Positions 39,683-53,746 of a DNA stretch of 64,000 nucleotides are shown here, one piece after another. The translations under genes and the position numbers were made by a program. Origin of the DNA: Vigna angularis. Its lineage: Eukaryota > Streptophyta > Magnoliopsida > Fabales > Fabaceae. A model generated the notes under the pieces. It did not search any database, was not told the DNA's origin, and saw only the letters and a program-made list of their open reading frames with translations. The stretch covers positions 33,007,001-33,071,000 of the forward strand of contig NC_068975.1 of NCBI RefSeq assembly GCF_016808095.1. The letters are read 5' to 3'. How positions within the stretch are numbered: position 1 is the first letter of the stretch; every line of letters begins with the position of its first letter.

Positions 39683-42430
39683 AGCACAAAACCATGAAAT
39701 TTTTTTATTGTGACTTGCACTTTTAACTTCGGTATAAAAGTATATAAAAATATACTATTAAGTATAGTAAATTATTTAATTATATATTTATATTTTAGCC
39801 AAAAAAATTTATACATTATCAGTATTAAATATTGTTTATATTTAAAAGTCCATCCATACTGTTAATAGTTCATTTGATTATGTAAGGTTCCAATATCAAA
39901 CAATTTTAGTTTAACATAATATATTATTCAATTACTAACAATGCTTCCATAATTTTCGTTATATCAACGATAAAACTTATAACTGAATATCAATGTTAAT
40001 ATTCTGTGTAAATAAGAAACTAATACTGTTATAATTGAAAAATATAAAAACATTTTCTGTTAAATTTTAAAAAAATATGTTAATAATGACCAAACAAACC
40101 ATTTTAGAAAATTAAATGATCAAATACGTAATTATTTTTTTATAACAATCAAAATTTCAAGCATCACAAAACTATAAGAATCAAAATTAGATTCAGGTCT
40201 TTTAGTTTTCAGAGAACATAATGCATGCCTTCTTATACATATATTGTCATGTAGGAAAAAAAGGTAAGAAAAAATCATATAAATATTGTAATAAAAAAAA
40301 GTTATTGTATTTCTGTTTTTTTTTTTAAATAACACTTAAAAAACAATGGAAGAAATATATCAACACTTAAAATTAAGTTTAAAACAATAAAAAATATTAA
40401 AAGAAAAGTTAGGAATAACTATTTGTTGACTAGTCTATCTCATTTTGGTCTGTTATACATAAAAAATGCGAATTAATTTCTTTGACCGATTCATTCTATA
40501 TATGAAATCCGAGCTAAATTATTTTATTGTTATACATAATATCTGATTTATTAACCGATCTTTATAGAATTTGTTTATTTTTTAATTGTGTTAATTTAAA
40601 TTAACAAGGATAATGCATAACATTCAAATAAGAAAAGAAATATAATTTAACCGTAAATAATGAAACATTCGTTTAAAACAAAATATCAATTGTAATCTTG
40701 ATTCTTTTAGCTACTAAGATTTTTTTTTATTGAAATTATGAATGTTATTAATCATAATGGTTAAATATACACAATTATCTGAATGATAACTCTTATACTT
40801 ATTTTTTAATAATTACAAATCAATGTTATTATATTATGCACTATTTGTTATCAGGTTTTTTTTAGATTATGTGAACTGTCCCATTTATCTGTTTTTTGTC
40901 TGTATATGTTATACGAAATGAATAAATAAATAAAATTAACAAACTTAAAAATTCAACCAGTCTTTTCTTGAAGGCCCGCAAGCCTTGCCACATGATCTTT
41001 TCTTAAACGCTACAATTACATCAATAAATAATATTGGAAACATTACTAAAAGTCAAATCTATTTTCTAGCTATAATCAACTTTGCTATTCGGTAAACTTG
41101 TGAATTGGTCAACATCGATCATTGCTAGGACGTAAAACATTAGTTTTTCTAAATAAAACTATGGATCATGTAATTATCTTTATTATAAATAATTAAGTTC
41201 CAAATCAAGTATCAATAATTGTGTATTAAATATGAACTCTCTTATCCCAATCACGTACGTTTATCACCAAGAGTAAAATGTACATCATACTATTATATAA
41301 CAAAACATATCATAACTAGCACTTGTGTTTATAGAGGTTTTGACCTAACTTAATACCATTCCTCACCATTAAATTCATATAGCCATTTCGAATACCTAAT
41401 ATAATTTTGTTTCGTATACAATTTTCTATTAGTAAATGTTAATTTTTTTTTCATGAAGATACTTTCTTTTTTTCTGATTTTATCACTCAATCAACTTCAT
41501 TTTTCCATTGTTTTGTGTATTGTAGAAAAAAATTATAATTAAATACATTAATAATATAATTTTTATACTATTTCAAATAGTAGATTTTACAATCAAGAAC
41601 AATATTTTTTTAACATTTATTTTAAAAGTTTGAATATAAACTCGTTGCGTACGCTAACTTGTTTTCGTGGCGAGATTGTCTTTAAGATTTATATATTAGG
41701 AAGAAACAGAGTTAGTTTAAAGTTGATCTTTTTCAAAAAAGTTTTCATTACAGCATTTAAACGTAAGCTAAAAGAATATAGAAACTTATATAAATTATAT
41801 ATAATGTACTAAGTCATTTAAAAACATCTTCTCCAACTCATCATGATATGTATGGGTTTGATGAGTATGTATTATCGATACATTTTTTAATATTCTCAAC
41901 CAATTATAAATCATTATTGATTTTGACTTTCAACCTTGATAATCATTGAAGGTGTACTAGTACTGCTTTTGTCTCTGCTTTATATGCTTTAAAATGGTTT
42001 ACTAGTTTTTTCGTCACAATTTTTATTAGAATTATTTGATGTGATGTATAATTTTTTTTTATTTCAATATAATCCTCGTTTTTATTCAAAATAATTAATG
42101 TGATTTTTTTAAAATTATTATTTACATTGTTTAAAGGATTACAACATGACATAAAATAGTTGAGTTTATTAATGTTACATGTTATTTTCATAAACAATTG
42201 ATTTTTTAAAATTTTAGAAAAAAATGACGTCAAAAGTTATATTTTTGTAAGTATATACATTTTTAAGTTTCTTAAGAAGAAATTATTATGCTGTTAATTT
42301 ATTTATTTTGATTTTTATTTATTTATTTACTTTCATGTATTTATCTTTATTCATTTATTTTTTGTTTTTTATTATAATGATATTTTCTTTGATAACGAAT
42401 GATTTATGGGTTTTGAGTAGATGTCAAAAG
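39683..42430. other. AT-rich intergenic DNA
   Basis: No gene, RNA or transposon ends recognised in this stretch. Confidence 0.5.
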
Positions 42431-43724
42431 TGTAAGACCCATGAAAAAAAAATATTTATAATAGTAAATTTTAGCATTTTATTAGTAATAATAATTTTAA
42501 TGGATAGAAAAATATATATTTTGAATATAAAATTATAGTAATTTTAGAAGGAGAGGTTAAAATTTTTGATAACTTATTTAGTATTTTTTTTTTTTAAGAA
42601 AATCGAATAGTAAAAAATGAATAGTGAATAGTAAAAAGTGAATAGTAAATAGTAAAAAGTGAATAGTAAATAGTAAAAAGTAAATAGTAAAAATAAATTT
42701 TCAGCATTAAGATTCCTTAGCATGGAAGAAAGTAGTAGGTAGAAATTAGGATCAGATTTGGTGAGAAAATGATTGAAATATTATTTTTAAATAATATTAA
42801 AATAATAAATAATATTAAAATATTAATGAATAGTAAATTTTTTTAACTATAAATAGCCATGGGAGGAAAGGGTATTTTGCACCAAGAAAAGAGGAATCAA
42901 GTGAGAGCTTGAGAAATAGAGAAGAAAGAGCTAGGGAGAAATTTTTAGTTGCAAGAAGAGTAGAGGTTCTGAAGGGTTTCGGGGAAATAAATTCAGATCA
43001 AGAGGAATCTGGAATAGAGGTAGGGGAGCTAATCTTTCTAAGCTTTTATATTATGATTTAGTACTGTTTTATTACTATTCATGTCTTGAAATTATGTATG
43101 AATATTGTTAATGCTTACTGTATGTTTATCTATATTGATATTCGGTGTAAATATTATATGCTGTTGTTTTGAATCTGTTAATAAGAAATTTGTTAAAAAC
43201 TAGTTGATGAACACTTTGGCTAAGGAAAGACTTGGTACTTAAGTTGTCCATTGTGACGCACCTCTCTTTCCTGGAAGTCTCCTCGACAAGTTTTTAACTT
43301 AAATCTTGTGTACAGATTATGTACGGTTAAATTATCATGTAATATATCTTGTTGGAATATATTCAGTTTGTATGATTTCTGAAATGATTGAAGTTTATTT
43401 GATTTGAATTTATGCATCTGAACATGTATGAGTATTATGGGGAAATGTCGTAAGGGTATAATATGAGTCGAGGAATGTGAGTATGGTATGAGTCTCGCGG
43501 AGAGATTCTGTAATGTCATGGTATGTGTATGAGGATTATGGGTAGATTTCGTAATGGTATAATATGAGTTAAGGAATGTGAGCATTGTATGAGTTTCGTG
43601 GAGAGATTCTGTAATGACATGGTATGTGCGTATATGTTGATGTTGAGGGTCATGAAGTTGGAGGTTATCCTGATACTCTAATAATCAATCAGTCTCAAGT
43701 AGAGAATGATGAATTATGTGGTGA

Positions 43725-43920
43725 GAGGGGCAGGAGGTCCTGGTCTATGTGCCGGTTTAGGACATAGTGAGGGGACTAACCTTGTGAATGGTATGGAGGG
43801 CAGAATGTCCTGGTCTATGTGCCGGTTTAGGACATAGTGAGGGGACTAACATTATGAATGGTATGGAGGGCAGAATGTCCTGGTCTATGTGCCGGTTTTG
43901 GACATAGTGAGGGGACTAAT
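43725..43920 (+). repeat. Tandem repeats of about 67-70 bp inside solo LTR A
   Basis: Three consecutive near-identical copies contain GTCCTGGTCTATGTGCCGG and GACATAGTGAGGGGACTAA. Confidence 0.9.
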
Positions 43921-43967
43921 AATGACATCACAAGTGAAAAACCTTCCGTTGTATCGCTCATCAACAT

Positions 43968-44335
43968 ATCGTTGGGATAAGTGCCTATGGAATATCGTTG
44001 GGATAAGTGCCTATTGAATATCGTTGGGATAAGTGCCTATTGGGTATTGTGGAATGAGTGTCTATTGGGTATAGTGGTGTTTATTGGGTATTTTGGTGTT
44101 TATTGGGTATTGTGGGACGAGTGTTCAATGAGTGTTTATTGGGTATTATGGAATGAGTGTCTATTGGGTATTTTGGTGTTTATTGGGTATTTTGGTGTTT
44201 ATTGGGTATTGTGGGACGAGTGTTCAATGAGTGTTTATTGGGTATTATGGAATGAGTGTCCATTGGGTATTTTGGTGTTTATTGGGTATTTTGGTGTTTA
44301 TTGGGTATTGTGGGACGAGTGTTCAATAGGAATTG
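43968..44335 (+). repeat. Short tandem repeats based on TATTGGGTATT inside solo LTR A
   Basis: Starts with three GTTGGGATAAGTGCCTAT units, then a nested pattern of GTTTATTGGGTATTTTGGT, GAATGAGTGTCTATTGGGTA and GGGACGAGTGTTCAAT blocks repeated about every 114 bp. This repeat keeps one frame open for 126 codons, which is not evidence of a protein. Confidence 0.88.
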
Positions 44336-46347
44336 TGGTACGATGGTATGAGGGTGTCTGACATAATTATTATATGATGTTTGTATCGAAGTAATTATGC
44401 ATGTCTTATAAATGATTTGTTGCATGTTAGCTCACCCTACTTGTTTGTGTTTTGTGTTTGGGTATGTGCGATGATCGTATAATTCGTTATACGGGAGCAG
44501 ATGAAGGAATGTCGCCTCACATAGTGCCAAGGAAAGGGAGGAGTAGAAGAACTATAATTAGAATCTTTTTACATGTATAGAGTTATATTAACTAGGAAAT
44601 TTTAAAGGGTGAAATTACGGAATGTTACCGTAAATGTAATGTTAATTATCAAGTGTGAAAATTTGGGATGTTACATTAATGTAAAAAGTTGGGTTGTTAC
44701 ATTAATGTGAGAATTTGGGTTTGGGATGTTACAAAAAGTCTATAATAATATTTAAGATGAACTTTTTTTTTTTACAATCTGATTTTCAAAATAATAATTA
44801 TGAAAATATTTATCCGATGTAATTCTGAGTTTGTTCGCATTAATTAAATCCAAATCCAAAAGCAGCTTGTGGACTTGAAAATAGCAACATAAACAGACGA
44901 GGGAAAAATAATAAGGATCAATAATGGCACATAGAAAAAGGAAGTGTATGATTAAATATTTGTGTATATTCATTAATTAAAAAAAATCAAAGGATAGAAT
45001 ATTTACACAAAATAAAAAATATTTTGAATATTTTACAGAACAAATTCTTTTAATTAAATTTCAGTTGAAAATACTTAAAATTATTATATACTTAATAGTT
45101 TATTAAATCTTGCATTTATATTCTTAGTTTAAAGTGTAATTAAGGTACACATCATCATTATAATTTTGACTATACTGATTATTGGCTTGAAAATTTATAT
45201 TTCGTGCAGATTGACTAGTAGATATTCCTTGTAAGTATGTATCGACTAAGAAAAACAAAATAAAGCGCATAGAATTGGAATTGTCCCATGGTTTGATGGA
45301 ACAGCTACAATGTTCTATTTTTGTTCATGACAAGTGGGCATTCATCGTATTTGTTTTTGTTTTTCTTTTTCTGCTTTGTGATAAGCTATTTTTTGTGTTG
45401 TAATAAATAAATATGTTTTGGGCTTGTAGTGATCACAATATTTCCATTTTTCTTAAATTTTGTTGAATATTAGATTACGTGTGAGAAATAACGATAGTGA
45501 CCCGCACGAGGTCCATCTTATTCACTGTTCAATCAATAGTTCCAAGTTGTGGAAAACAAATAATTATTTGCAACTATTTTCCATTAGGCTTTAACGTTTC
45601 ATCAACTTCACCGCGTAACTTCAATTGCAAAAATCATGCTGCCAAACTAAATGAGCATTATGACAAATAGTATGATCAAATTATCAGTGATCATGATTCA
45701 TTAAATCCGTAATGTAAATTATCAGTGGTCATGATCAAATTATTTTCGTAACAAAATCTTTATGTAGATAAATAGTTATTGTATTTTCAACAAAATAAAC
45801 ACAACGTCATCGAGTAAATGATAATATCCATTCCATCAAATGTCTATAAACCTGAATCACATCTTAAGAAGATATTTATATTTATTGAAAACAAAAGATT
45901 AAATATTTGTAATAAATTTCAATTTTGAACTTATTTATGTTAAGTTGCTTCACATTAATTTTGTTAACAATAGTCATAAAGTCAAGTAAAATCTCGATAT
46001 CTCGTTTTACCGAGTTAAAAAGATCACCGTTATTGATGTGATAAATGAATATAATTACATATATTTATATAACAATGTACACAAACAAATCATAATGACT
46101 ATTCAATTGATCATTTACGAATACGTTTTAAAAAGCAATTATATTTATTTGAGTAGTTAAATAGGATTTTTTTATGTTATATTTATTGATATTTTTCTAC
46201 AAGGTCTTAATTTATTTTTGGATTAATTTTTTTCTTAAATTATTTTAAAATTTGTATTTAGTTTGTAAATAAATTATATATATTTCTTTTCATATTGTAA
46301 AATATTCCCACTAAACTTGTAAAACTCCGATTGTTTTAAAAGTGTAT

Positions 46348-46350
<3 letters not shown>

Positions 46351-46413
<63 letters not shown>
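46351..46413. repeat. Compound (TA)n(TG)n microsatellite
   Basis: About 25 TA units followed by seven TG units. Confidence 0.9.
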
Positions 46414-47630
46414 ATACATGTATATATTTAAAGACAAAATACAACTTTTGAAAATAAAAAATATATTTTAACCATTTAATATTTGTAAATTCAAACTTAG
46501 ATAACGTTTGGTATTTATATGAATTTTGACATTTTATACTCACATTTCAAAATTCATCAATCATTTATTATCGTATAAAAATTTAGTAAACAATATTAAT
46601 AAAAAAATACAAAACATAAAAAAACTATACAAAACTCGTGATAGAATTTATATTTTAAAAAATATAAACAAACTATTCGTATTAAAAAAATATCTAAATA
46701 AATAACGAAGTTAAAATATTAAATAAATTATATTATTATCTCTAAATCAAAATTAAATTAATTAATTTATCAACTCAGTAGTTTATCTATGAGATTCATC
46801 CACACTCTCGCTAATGTATTGTTTGATTTTTGATTAAAAAAAACATATTTCCAATATAGACTTTCTTTTAAGACTCACTTACCACCGTAATTTAATAATT
46901 TAATGAGGAGGTCTTATAAGACTTAAATTTTAATTTTATGACTCAATGTATTCATGCGACAAAATAGATGGTCGAAAAGATAACTCATCAAAATTAATGA
47001 TTTTTAATTAATTCCAAATTTATAATTAATTATAAAAAAATTAACTATATTTTCATTAATTGCAGAATCACACTCATTTAATATTCCTGCTTTCATACAA
47101 TAATAATACCATTCATAATTTAAGTTCAATTATATTTATTAAGAATGACGATTTTGTTGATAATGAAATGACACTTTTTAAATAGTAGAATTAAACATGA
47201 GTTAGGAAATTAAAATTTTAGTTCACCAAACACATCATTACATACATTTATTAGTTTGAATGTATAAACTATCATATAGGCCACTCCTTTTATTCTTTGT
47301 ATGTTTTAAAAAAGAAAAAACATTTTTTATTTACTATTTTTAAAATTTTCGTATATAAGTTCATATTATATATTACTATGAATTTTAGACATATAAACTA
47401 TGATGATACATCAAAATATTTTAAAAAAATGAATTAAAAATATGAAATATTATATTAAATTCACGATAAAAAGTTATATTTCGTAATACCTAAATAAACT
47501 ATATACATTATTATTTTTAATATTTCGAAGATAACATCTTTTTTATTTTAATTACACTTTTATTTTCATTTTTATCGTATGTTGAATATTATTTGGAAAG
47601 AACAAAAATAGGTGGCTTCTTTAAAATTAC

Positions 47631-47632
<2 letters not shown>

Positions 47633-47721
<89 letters not shown>
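47633..47721. repeat. (TA)n microsatellite
   Basis: About 44 uninterrupted TA units. It is the second longest tract in the window. Confidence 0.92.
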
Positions 47722-47726
<5 letters not shown>

Positions 47727-48261
47727 CTAGGTGAAACTCTTTTAAACTATTATATAAAAGGAATGAAAAAATCTTATTCCTAGAGGAGATGAGAATGAAT
47801 AGCAAATCGACCCCGCATGTCATTTATGCTATCGAAGAACTTGGTGAAGTTGCCTTCCAACTTCTTAAATAAATATTAATCTCAATTGTACTCTTTTAAC
47901 CTTTCAAAATTGTAATGTTGATGTATATTCTTCTTACATTGTAAGATATTTCACTTTGAGTATGGTTATTTATAAAATAGTATATAAGTTAATCCATAAT
48001 ATTTTTATAAATGATTGAACAGATAATTATCAAAAAGAAAATGTTACATGTCACAATATTTAAGTCATTGAATTTGTTGTTTTGTGGGAATATAATGTGG
48101 TGGCACACAATCACAGTATGTACTGTGTAGGACCACCTACTAATTCCACATGGGCAACACTTTTACCAAATGATTTTAAATAAATAAAAGTCTCTAAAAT
48201 TTTGACCATTGATTGATTTAATTTCACATTTAAAAAAACATTTTATAAAGTATCATTAATA

Positions 48262-48263
<2 letters not shown>

Positions 48264-48318
<55 letters not shown>
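48264..48318. repeat. (TA)n microsatellite
   Basis: About 27 TA units. Confidence 0.9.
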
Positions 48319-48320
<2 letters not shown>

Positions 48321-50839
48321 AAATAATTAAAGATTGAGCAGAGTTTAAGGAAAAAAAGTACTGAAACACGTCCTATAAACTCTCCAGACAATTAAAAGCT
48401 GGACCATGGGATTGCAGACTATTATTACTACCTTCAATATTAATCACACCACACAACCCACGTGTGGGATTCGTCATGGGAGCTTATCTCAATGCAATTC
48501 ACCAACGTGGTACACGTGTTATATTTTTTAAATAAAACAGTTAGCTGAAAATATGAATTGGTCTAATAAATTGAAAAACAAATCTTGGTTATGAACTTGT
48601 GCCTCTTATCTATGCTTACTGTTTTGTTTTATTTTATTTTGTTTTATTTTATTTTATTTTATTCAGAAATGTATATTAATTTGATGATATATATATATAT
48701 ATATATTAAAATTTTAATATGTTATTCAGTATGTTTAAGTAAGAAAACAATAGTTTTAAAACAAAGTTTGATATAATAAAATATCTAACTATCGTGATTA
48801 TTAATTTTAGTTATTAAGTATCAATTAAGTTCCTAGAACTTTCTCACATTTATAACTATATTTGGTTCACATCATACTTATTTAATATTTAAGTTATTAA
48901 TTTATTCGAAATGTAAAAGTATATATTTTTCAATTATTCTCGTAAAGACAACCACTAACGTGAGAACATGTTGAACACAATAACAAAGTCAACACAATAA
49001 AAGTACCTCTTAAAATCTTTTAATCCAAATGTAAAAGTATTTATTAAATATTAAAAATAATTTAAATGAAGGCACCCAATTATTTTAGAAATTACTTTTA
49101 ATATCTAATAAAATTAATTGATGCATGACAAAGACTAAATAAAAAAAGTAAACTATTCATACAGTTTTTTCCATATTAATATAAAATAATATATACTTTC
49201 TTATTCATTGACTAATAATTTATTATAATCAATATTTTATATTTATAACGGTCACTTTATATGTTTCATGAATTTCTGTGTATAAAATTTAATATAAAAA
49301 AATAACACTGCAAACCAAAAAATAGTAATTATATTAAATAATTTTGAAAAAAGTTCAAATGACACGAAAAATAGTCTAAAAGAAAAAAAGTATTATTCCC
49401 AAATAACAAATAAATCCAACATAAAACTAATTACAATTTGTAACATCCCAAAAATATAGCAATAAACTATATATTAGAATAATCACAATAATAATAATCC
49501 AGAATCAGTCTTACACTAGAATTGAGCGTACGGCTGAACGGTCTTACAGAAAGGGTTACAAATTTAAGCCGTACAAGATAGGCAAACCTAACCGAACGGT
49601 TTACATAAGAAAATACCGAACGGTCATTCTTAACAAAAGGGGAGGTGATCGAACGACCACCTTAAAATAACTAGGCAATGAACCAAACATTCCTACCACT
49701 TGATCCTTACTTCAACTTCTTCCAAATTTCTTTCTTCCAGCGCCTCTTCTAGCCGCTCATCTCCTTCTGCTCACATCCACACGGATGATCATTGCAATGA
49801 CAAGGACGGACGTACAAAATTAGACAGGACAGGAAACGCAGGGTAAGCTTATGTAATTTAATTCATGCATAAACATACATTTCAAATAATCCAACACCAA
49901 ATAAATTTCAACGTACGTATCGTACAAGGCCTATCACTAGACTGACTGTCCGGACTGTATGAAATTTGCATAGTTACAGGCGTTCGTGCACCCGAATGAT
50001 GTAGTAACTGGAATACTCTCATCAGTTGCCACCCGAGGTTAGTCCTATTCATCCAAAGTACCCCTAAGGACGGGACCTCCTGCCGTTTCCACACATGACC
50101 TACCCTCCTCTACGTGAGGACGAGTACCCACAAAACATCAGGATGAACAGCCAGCATTAGCTTCCCACAGTCATACTTTACAAATTCCAACATTCATCCA
50201 TGAGTCGTTCCTCCCTGGAACGCTCGTTCAACTTCACATCATTTCATTCATATCACATTCTCTTCTTATTTCATTCATAATCATTCTCAATTCCATCTTT
50301 CATTACCAATCACTTTAGTTTCATCTTTCATTATCCATTATTTCAATTTCCTCTTTGACCAAAAGTTTAAAAAAGGCACTAAATACCGAATGTTAATCCT
50401 CACTCAGAACGAGGACGAACACTGGAGACGAAACAGATAGGTCTCCAGTTCCAGAACAGAATAAGACCGAGAGGTTTACTATCGGTTTGAGAGAGAAACT
50501 GAATGTAATAGATATAGCAAGGAACGAATGAACCAGACGTTCATTACAAAGTAAATCAATTATATGAACTGACTCTTGATAACTCTGACCGAACGCTGAA
50601 AAGACCTCGCCAAAGGCTACGACTCTATGTTGGAACCAATCGATATAGACACTTCAAGATATTCCAATAAAAATACTTAGAAGAATTCTCATGAAGAAAC
50701 TGAACGCTTATGAATATTTAACTTATTTGATTTTACATCAAGAAATCCGAATGCCAGTAAATGACCGAGCAAGGTAGATAAGAAAATTCTATTGAAGTTA
50801 GATGAACGTTGTTTTTCATCAAGATAGATTATATAAGGA

Positions 50840-50945
50840 AACAAGCACGAGTGCTTGGTGTAAGACCGAACACTACTTAGTACGAGCGCTTAGTGTAAGA
50901 CCGAGCACTACTCAGTACGAGCGCTAGGTGTAAGACCGAGCACTA
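50840..50945. repeat. Three tandem units of about 39 bp inside solo LTR B
   Basis: Each unit contains the blocks TACGAGCGCT and GGTGTAAGACCGAGCACTA, with small variations. Confidence 0.85.
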
Positions 50946-51024
50946 CTAAACTTATAATAAAAGGTTTGGTAAATATATTAAGTTACTATTGAAGTGGTGT
51001 TTACGAACAACAATAATATACAAT

Positions 51025-51028
<4 letters not shown>

Positions 51029-51087
<59 letters not shown>
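51029..51087. repeat. (TA)n microsatellite inside solo LTR B
   Basis: About 29 TA units. It splits the LTR and generates spurious Ile/Tyr-repeat ORFs on both strands. Confidence 0.9.
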
Positions 51088-51089
<2 letters not shown>

Positions 51090-53687
51090 AGTTTATCACA
51101 GGATACCCAGATACAACTGTGCTTGGCCGAACGCTCAAGCATAGTATTACTACCCGAGGACGCTCGTCCTCAACTAGAATTCTCTCCAAATGAAAGAATC
51201 TCATTTCAACTAGGTTCACTAGGAAAACCGAACGGTCAATGACCGTTCAGTAACGAACGTACACTTTTATATGAAAAATTTCATACCAGACTCATTTATT
51301 TTAAAACTCATTTCTTAACATATAGTTCCATAACTTTATTCATTTATATCATAATCAACTTCCATACTTTATAGAATCCATATCATATAAGTGTCATATT
51401 TTTCATACATCAGACATGGCAACCATCATATAACATATAGTCAAATATCACAATAATCATACTTCACTTTAATTTAGTAACTCAACGAACGTTCATTCAA
51501 TCCAATCACATCAGTCATCATGCATCAAAATCATTCAATCAACTAAACGAATGTTCAAACATTTCAACAGCATACAAATTAAATTAAATAAGCTTCCCTT
51601 ACCTCTATTGTGAACGTACGTCCTTCAGACTAAAACTCAGTTTGCGGAAATAAGATTTCTTCTACCCTCAACGTTCAACCAAACTCTTCAAACTAAATCA
51701 AATTACAGAAAACCAAGATTTGTTCAGATGAGGTGACCACATGCAACCAGAGCTTGGTTTGCATGTTTACAAGAACGAACGGTTAAGACAAAAAAACTTA
51801 CTCGTTCAGATTTTGAAACCAATCGGATCAAACTAAAGCTTGGGACGCCGGAAGTGATCCTACGGTGCCGGAATAGTGATCGGAGGAGAGAAGGTGAATG
51901 TTTTCTCAGAGAGAAGATGAAGAAGACGCAGAGAGAAGGAGGAGAGAATGAGATTTTTCAGAAATCTGGAAAGGGGTGCATGCAGAGAGTGGGGTAGACT
52001 TTTCTGAAAATTCAAGTTTTGCTCCGCACGTCAGAACGAACGTCCCCTCTTCAGTCGACACCTGTTTTCCACTAACTGACTTTCTGATCCTCTTCGCTTG
52101 ACACCTGGCGTTCGTCATCTGAGTATCGAGCCTCCCTCTTGACACGTGAATTCCACTAAGCGATACGTGCGTGAATTTTACTGGTTCTGACACAATTAAA
52201 TCAGTTAATAATAAAAAATAATTAATTAATTCAATTTAAATTGTGCAACTTATACAAACAACATATTTTAATCAACATCATTGGCATGATTTGATGTCAT
52301 AAGATAAAATGAATAGAAAAATAATAAACGTCACATTCTAAACGAAACTCTGACTCTTGCTTTTGAAACATGATTCGATGTTCAAACCCCGCGATGGAGA
52401 TAGGCATGTTTTGTGCGAACTTAATTCATAAGATGTACAGTAAGAAAATCAAATAAAAATTATTTCAAATAAAAAAATCTAATAAAGTTATGTTAATTTA
52501 TAAATTAATCTCTTTTCTCAATTAAATGGCATTTTTTTTTCTTGTGCGTGACATATACATATACACTACTTTATCATTTAAAAATGAATAAATACTTTTA
52601 CTAGTTACAGTATATATCTTTTTGTAATATTGCTGTTATATTTATAATGTGAGTACAAACATATATATTAAATAAATATTATGAGTGTGGAAGATTAAAG
52701 AAAAGCAATATTTTTAAGATGGTACAAATATTTATATTTGAGAAAAAAAAGTTAAGCTTTGATATTTTTTGTTTATTTAAAGATAAAAGAATTTACAACT
52801 ATATTTATATTTTAGTTAGTACTGAGAAAAAAACACGTTGAAATAATTACAGTGAATAAATTTAAATAATTGAGTACACTTTTATTTGAAGTAATATTTT
52901 TATTCTTGTTGAATGTAAGAAAGAGAAAATAAAAAAGTGAAACAAATTTCAAATAAAAAACTAAAAATAAATTAATAAATATATACTTTAAAGTCATATT
53001 GTTTGATGTAGTTAACATATGTTTATCAAAAGTCCTAAAATATATTAAGGGTTAGTCTGTTTTAAGGAATATTTTATACGAATATTTTAGATACTTCTTA
53101 ATGAATATTCATTTATTGTATTTAGATTCATGTTTGATTTATCATTTATGCATGTAAGTGTAATAAATATCTTATGAGATGATGGCGATGTTGAGTGGAT
53201 GTTTGTAGCAAAATTATATAAAAATTAACTTATTCATAATATCATTTTATTTGTTGTTAATATGATAATCTATTACAATAACTTTTTATTTGTAAAATAT
53301 AAAAAAGTGTTCGACAGAATAAAGAAATAATATTACAAAAAGTCTTGATCAATATTTTGATTCATGTAAAAGTTATTATTATTCCCTTTTTTTTTTAGCA
53401 ATATCAAAATTTTGTAGTTTTTCTACTTGTTATTATTAGTTTCGGTAAACACTAACATAACTTACAAGACAAAGAGAGTGATTTATATCACAATTACCAC
53501 AATCATGTCTAATTAATAGAGTCTTTTAATAGTATTTTAAAATGAATTTATTGATTATATTGTCAATTAACAATTATTAACTTATTAAGAATTTAAGATA
53601 AGGTGAAAATTTTATATTTTATAAAGATGAATAAAATAACAACATATAAATAAAAAATATTTATTATTTTAAAGTTTTAATGTCGTA

Positions 53688-53689
<2 letters not shown>

Positions 53690-53745
<56 letters not shown>
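53690..53745. repeat. (TA)n microsatellite
   Basis: About 27 TA units. Confidence 0.9.

Positions 53746-53746
<1 letters not shown>

Larger units (their letters stand above)
42431..44733 (+). mobile_element. Solo LTR of an LTR retrotransposon (copy A)
   Basis: The 2,303-bp segment starts TGTAAGACCC and ends GGGATGTTACA. It is flanked by the 5-bp duplication AAAAG (42426-42430 and 44734-44738). TG...CA ends plus a 5-bp duplication and no internal coding region indicate a solo LTR. It has a promoter-like stretch near 42850-42990, a run of short internal repeats (43720-44330) and a 3' part resembling copy B in reverse (GGCAGGAGGTCC near 43730, the GGGATGTTACA end). Confidence 0.82.
44734..49433. 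other. AT-rich intergenic DNA with long (TA)n tracts
   Basis: No gene supported. Tracts at 46351-46413, 47633-47721 and 48264-48318 dominate. Confidence 0.5.
49439..52192 (-). mobile_element. Solo LTR of a related retrotransposon (copy B, reverse orientation)
   Basis: The 2,754-bp segment is flanked by the 5-bp duplication CAATT (49434-49438 and 52193-52197). On the minus strand it starts TGTCAGAACCAG and ends TTTGGGATGTTACA, i.e. TG...CA. No gag-pol coding region. Internal landmarks shared with copy A include GGCAGGAGGTCC, here read on the minus strand. The minus strand also has a promoter/leader-like CT-rich segment near 51880-51960, three 39-bp tandem units at about 50840-50945 and a (TA)n tract at 51029-51087. 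It is distinctly richer in GC than its surroundings. Confidence 0.85.

Noticed and set aside
43981..44361. 126-codon ORF with YWVLWNE-type repeats
   Set aside because: Lies wholly inside the tandem repeats of solo LTR A. The repeats keep the frame open.
47795..47872. 25-codon ORF (MNSKSTPHVIYAIEELGEV...) after a (TA)n tract
   Set aside because: Looks slightly protein-like, but is too short and has no neighbours or splice context to support a gene fragment.
51001..51242. ORFs on both strands with Tyr-Ile repeats
   Set aside because: Products of the (TA)n tract inside solo LTR B. The same holds for the repeat ORFs near 46.3, 47.7 and 61.3 kb.
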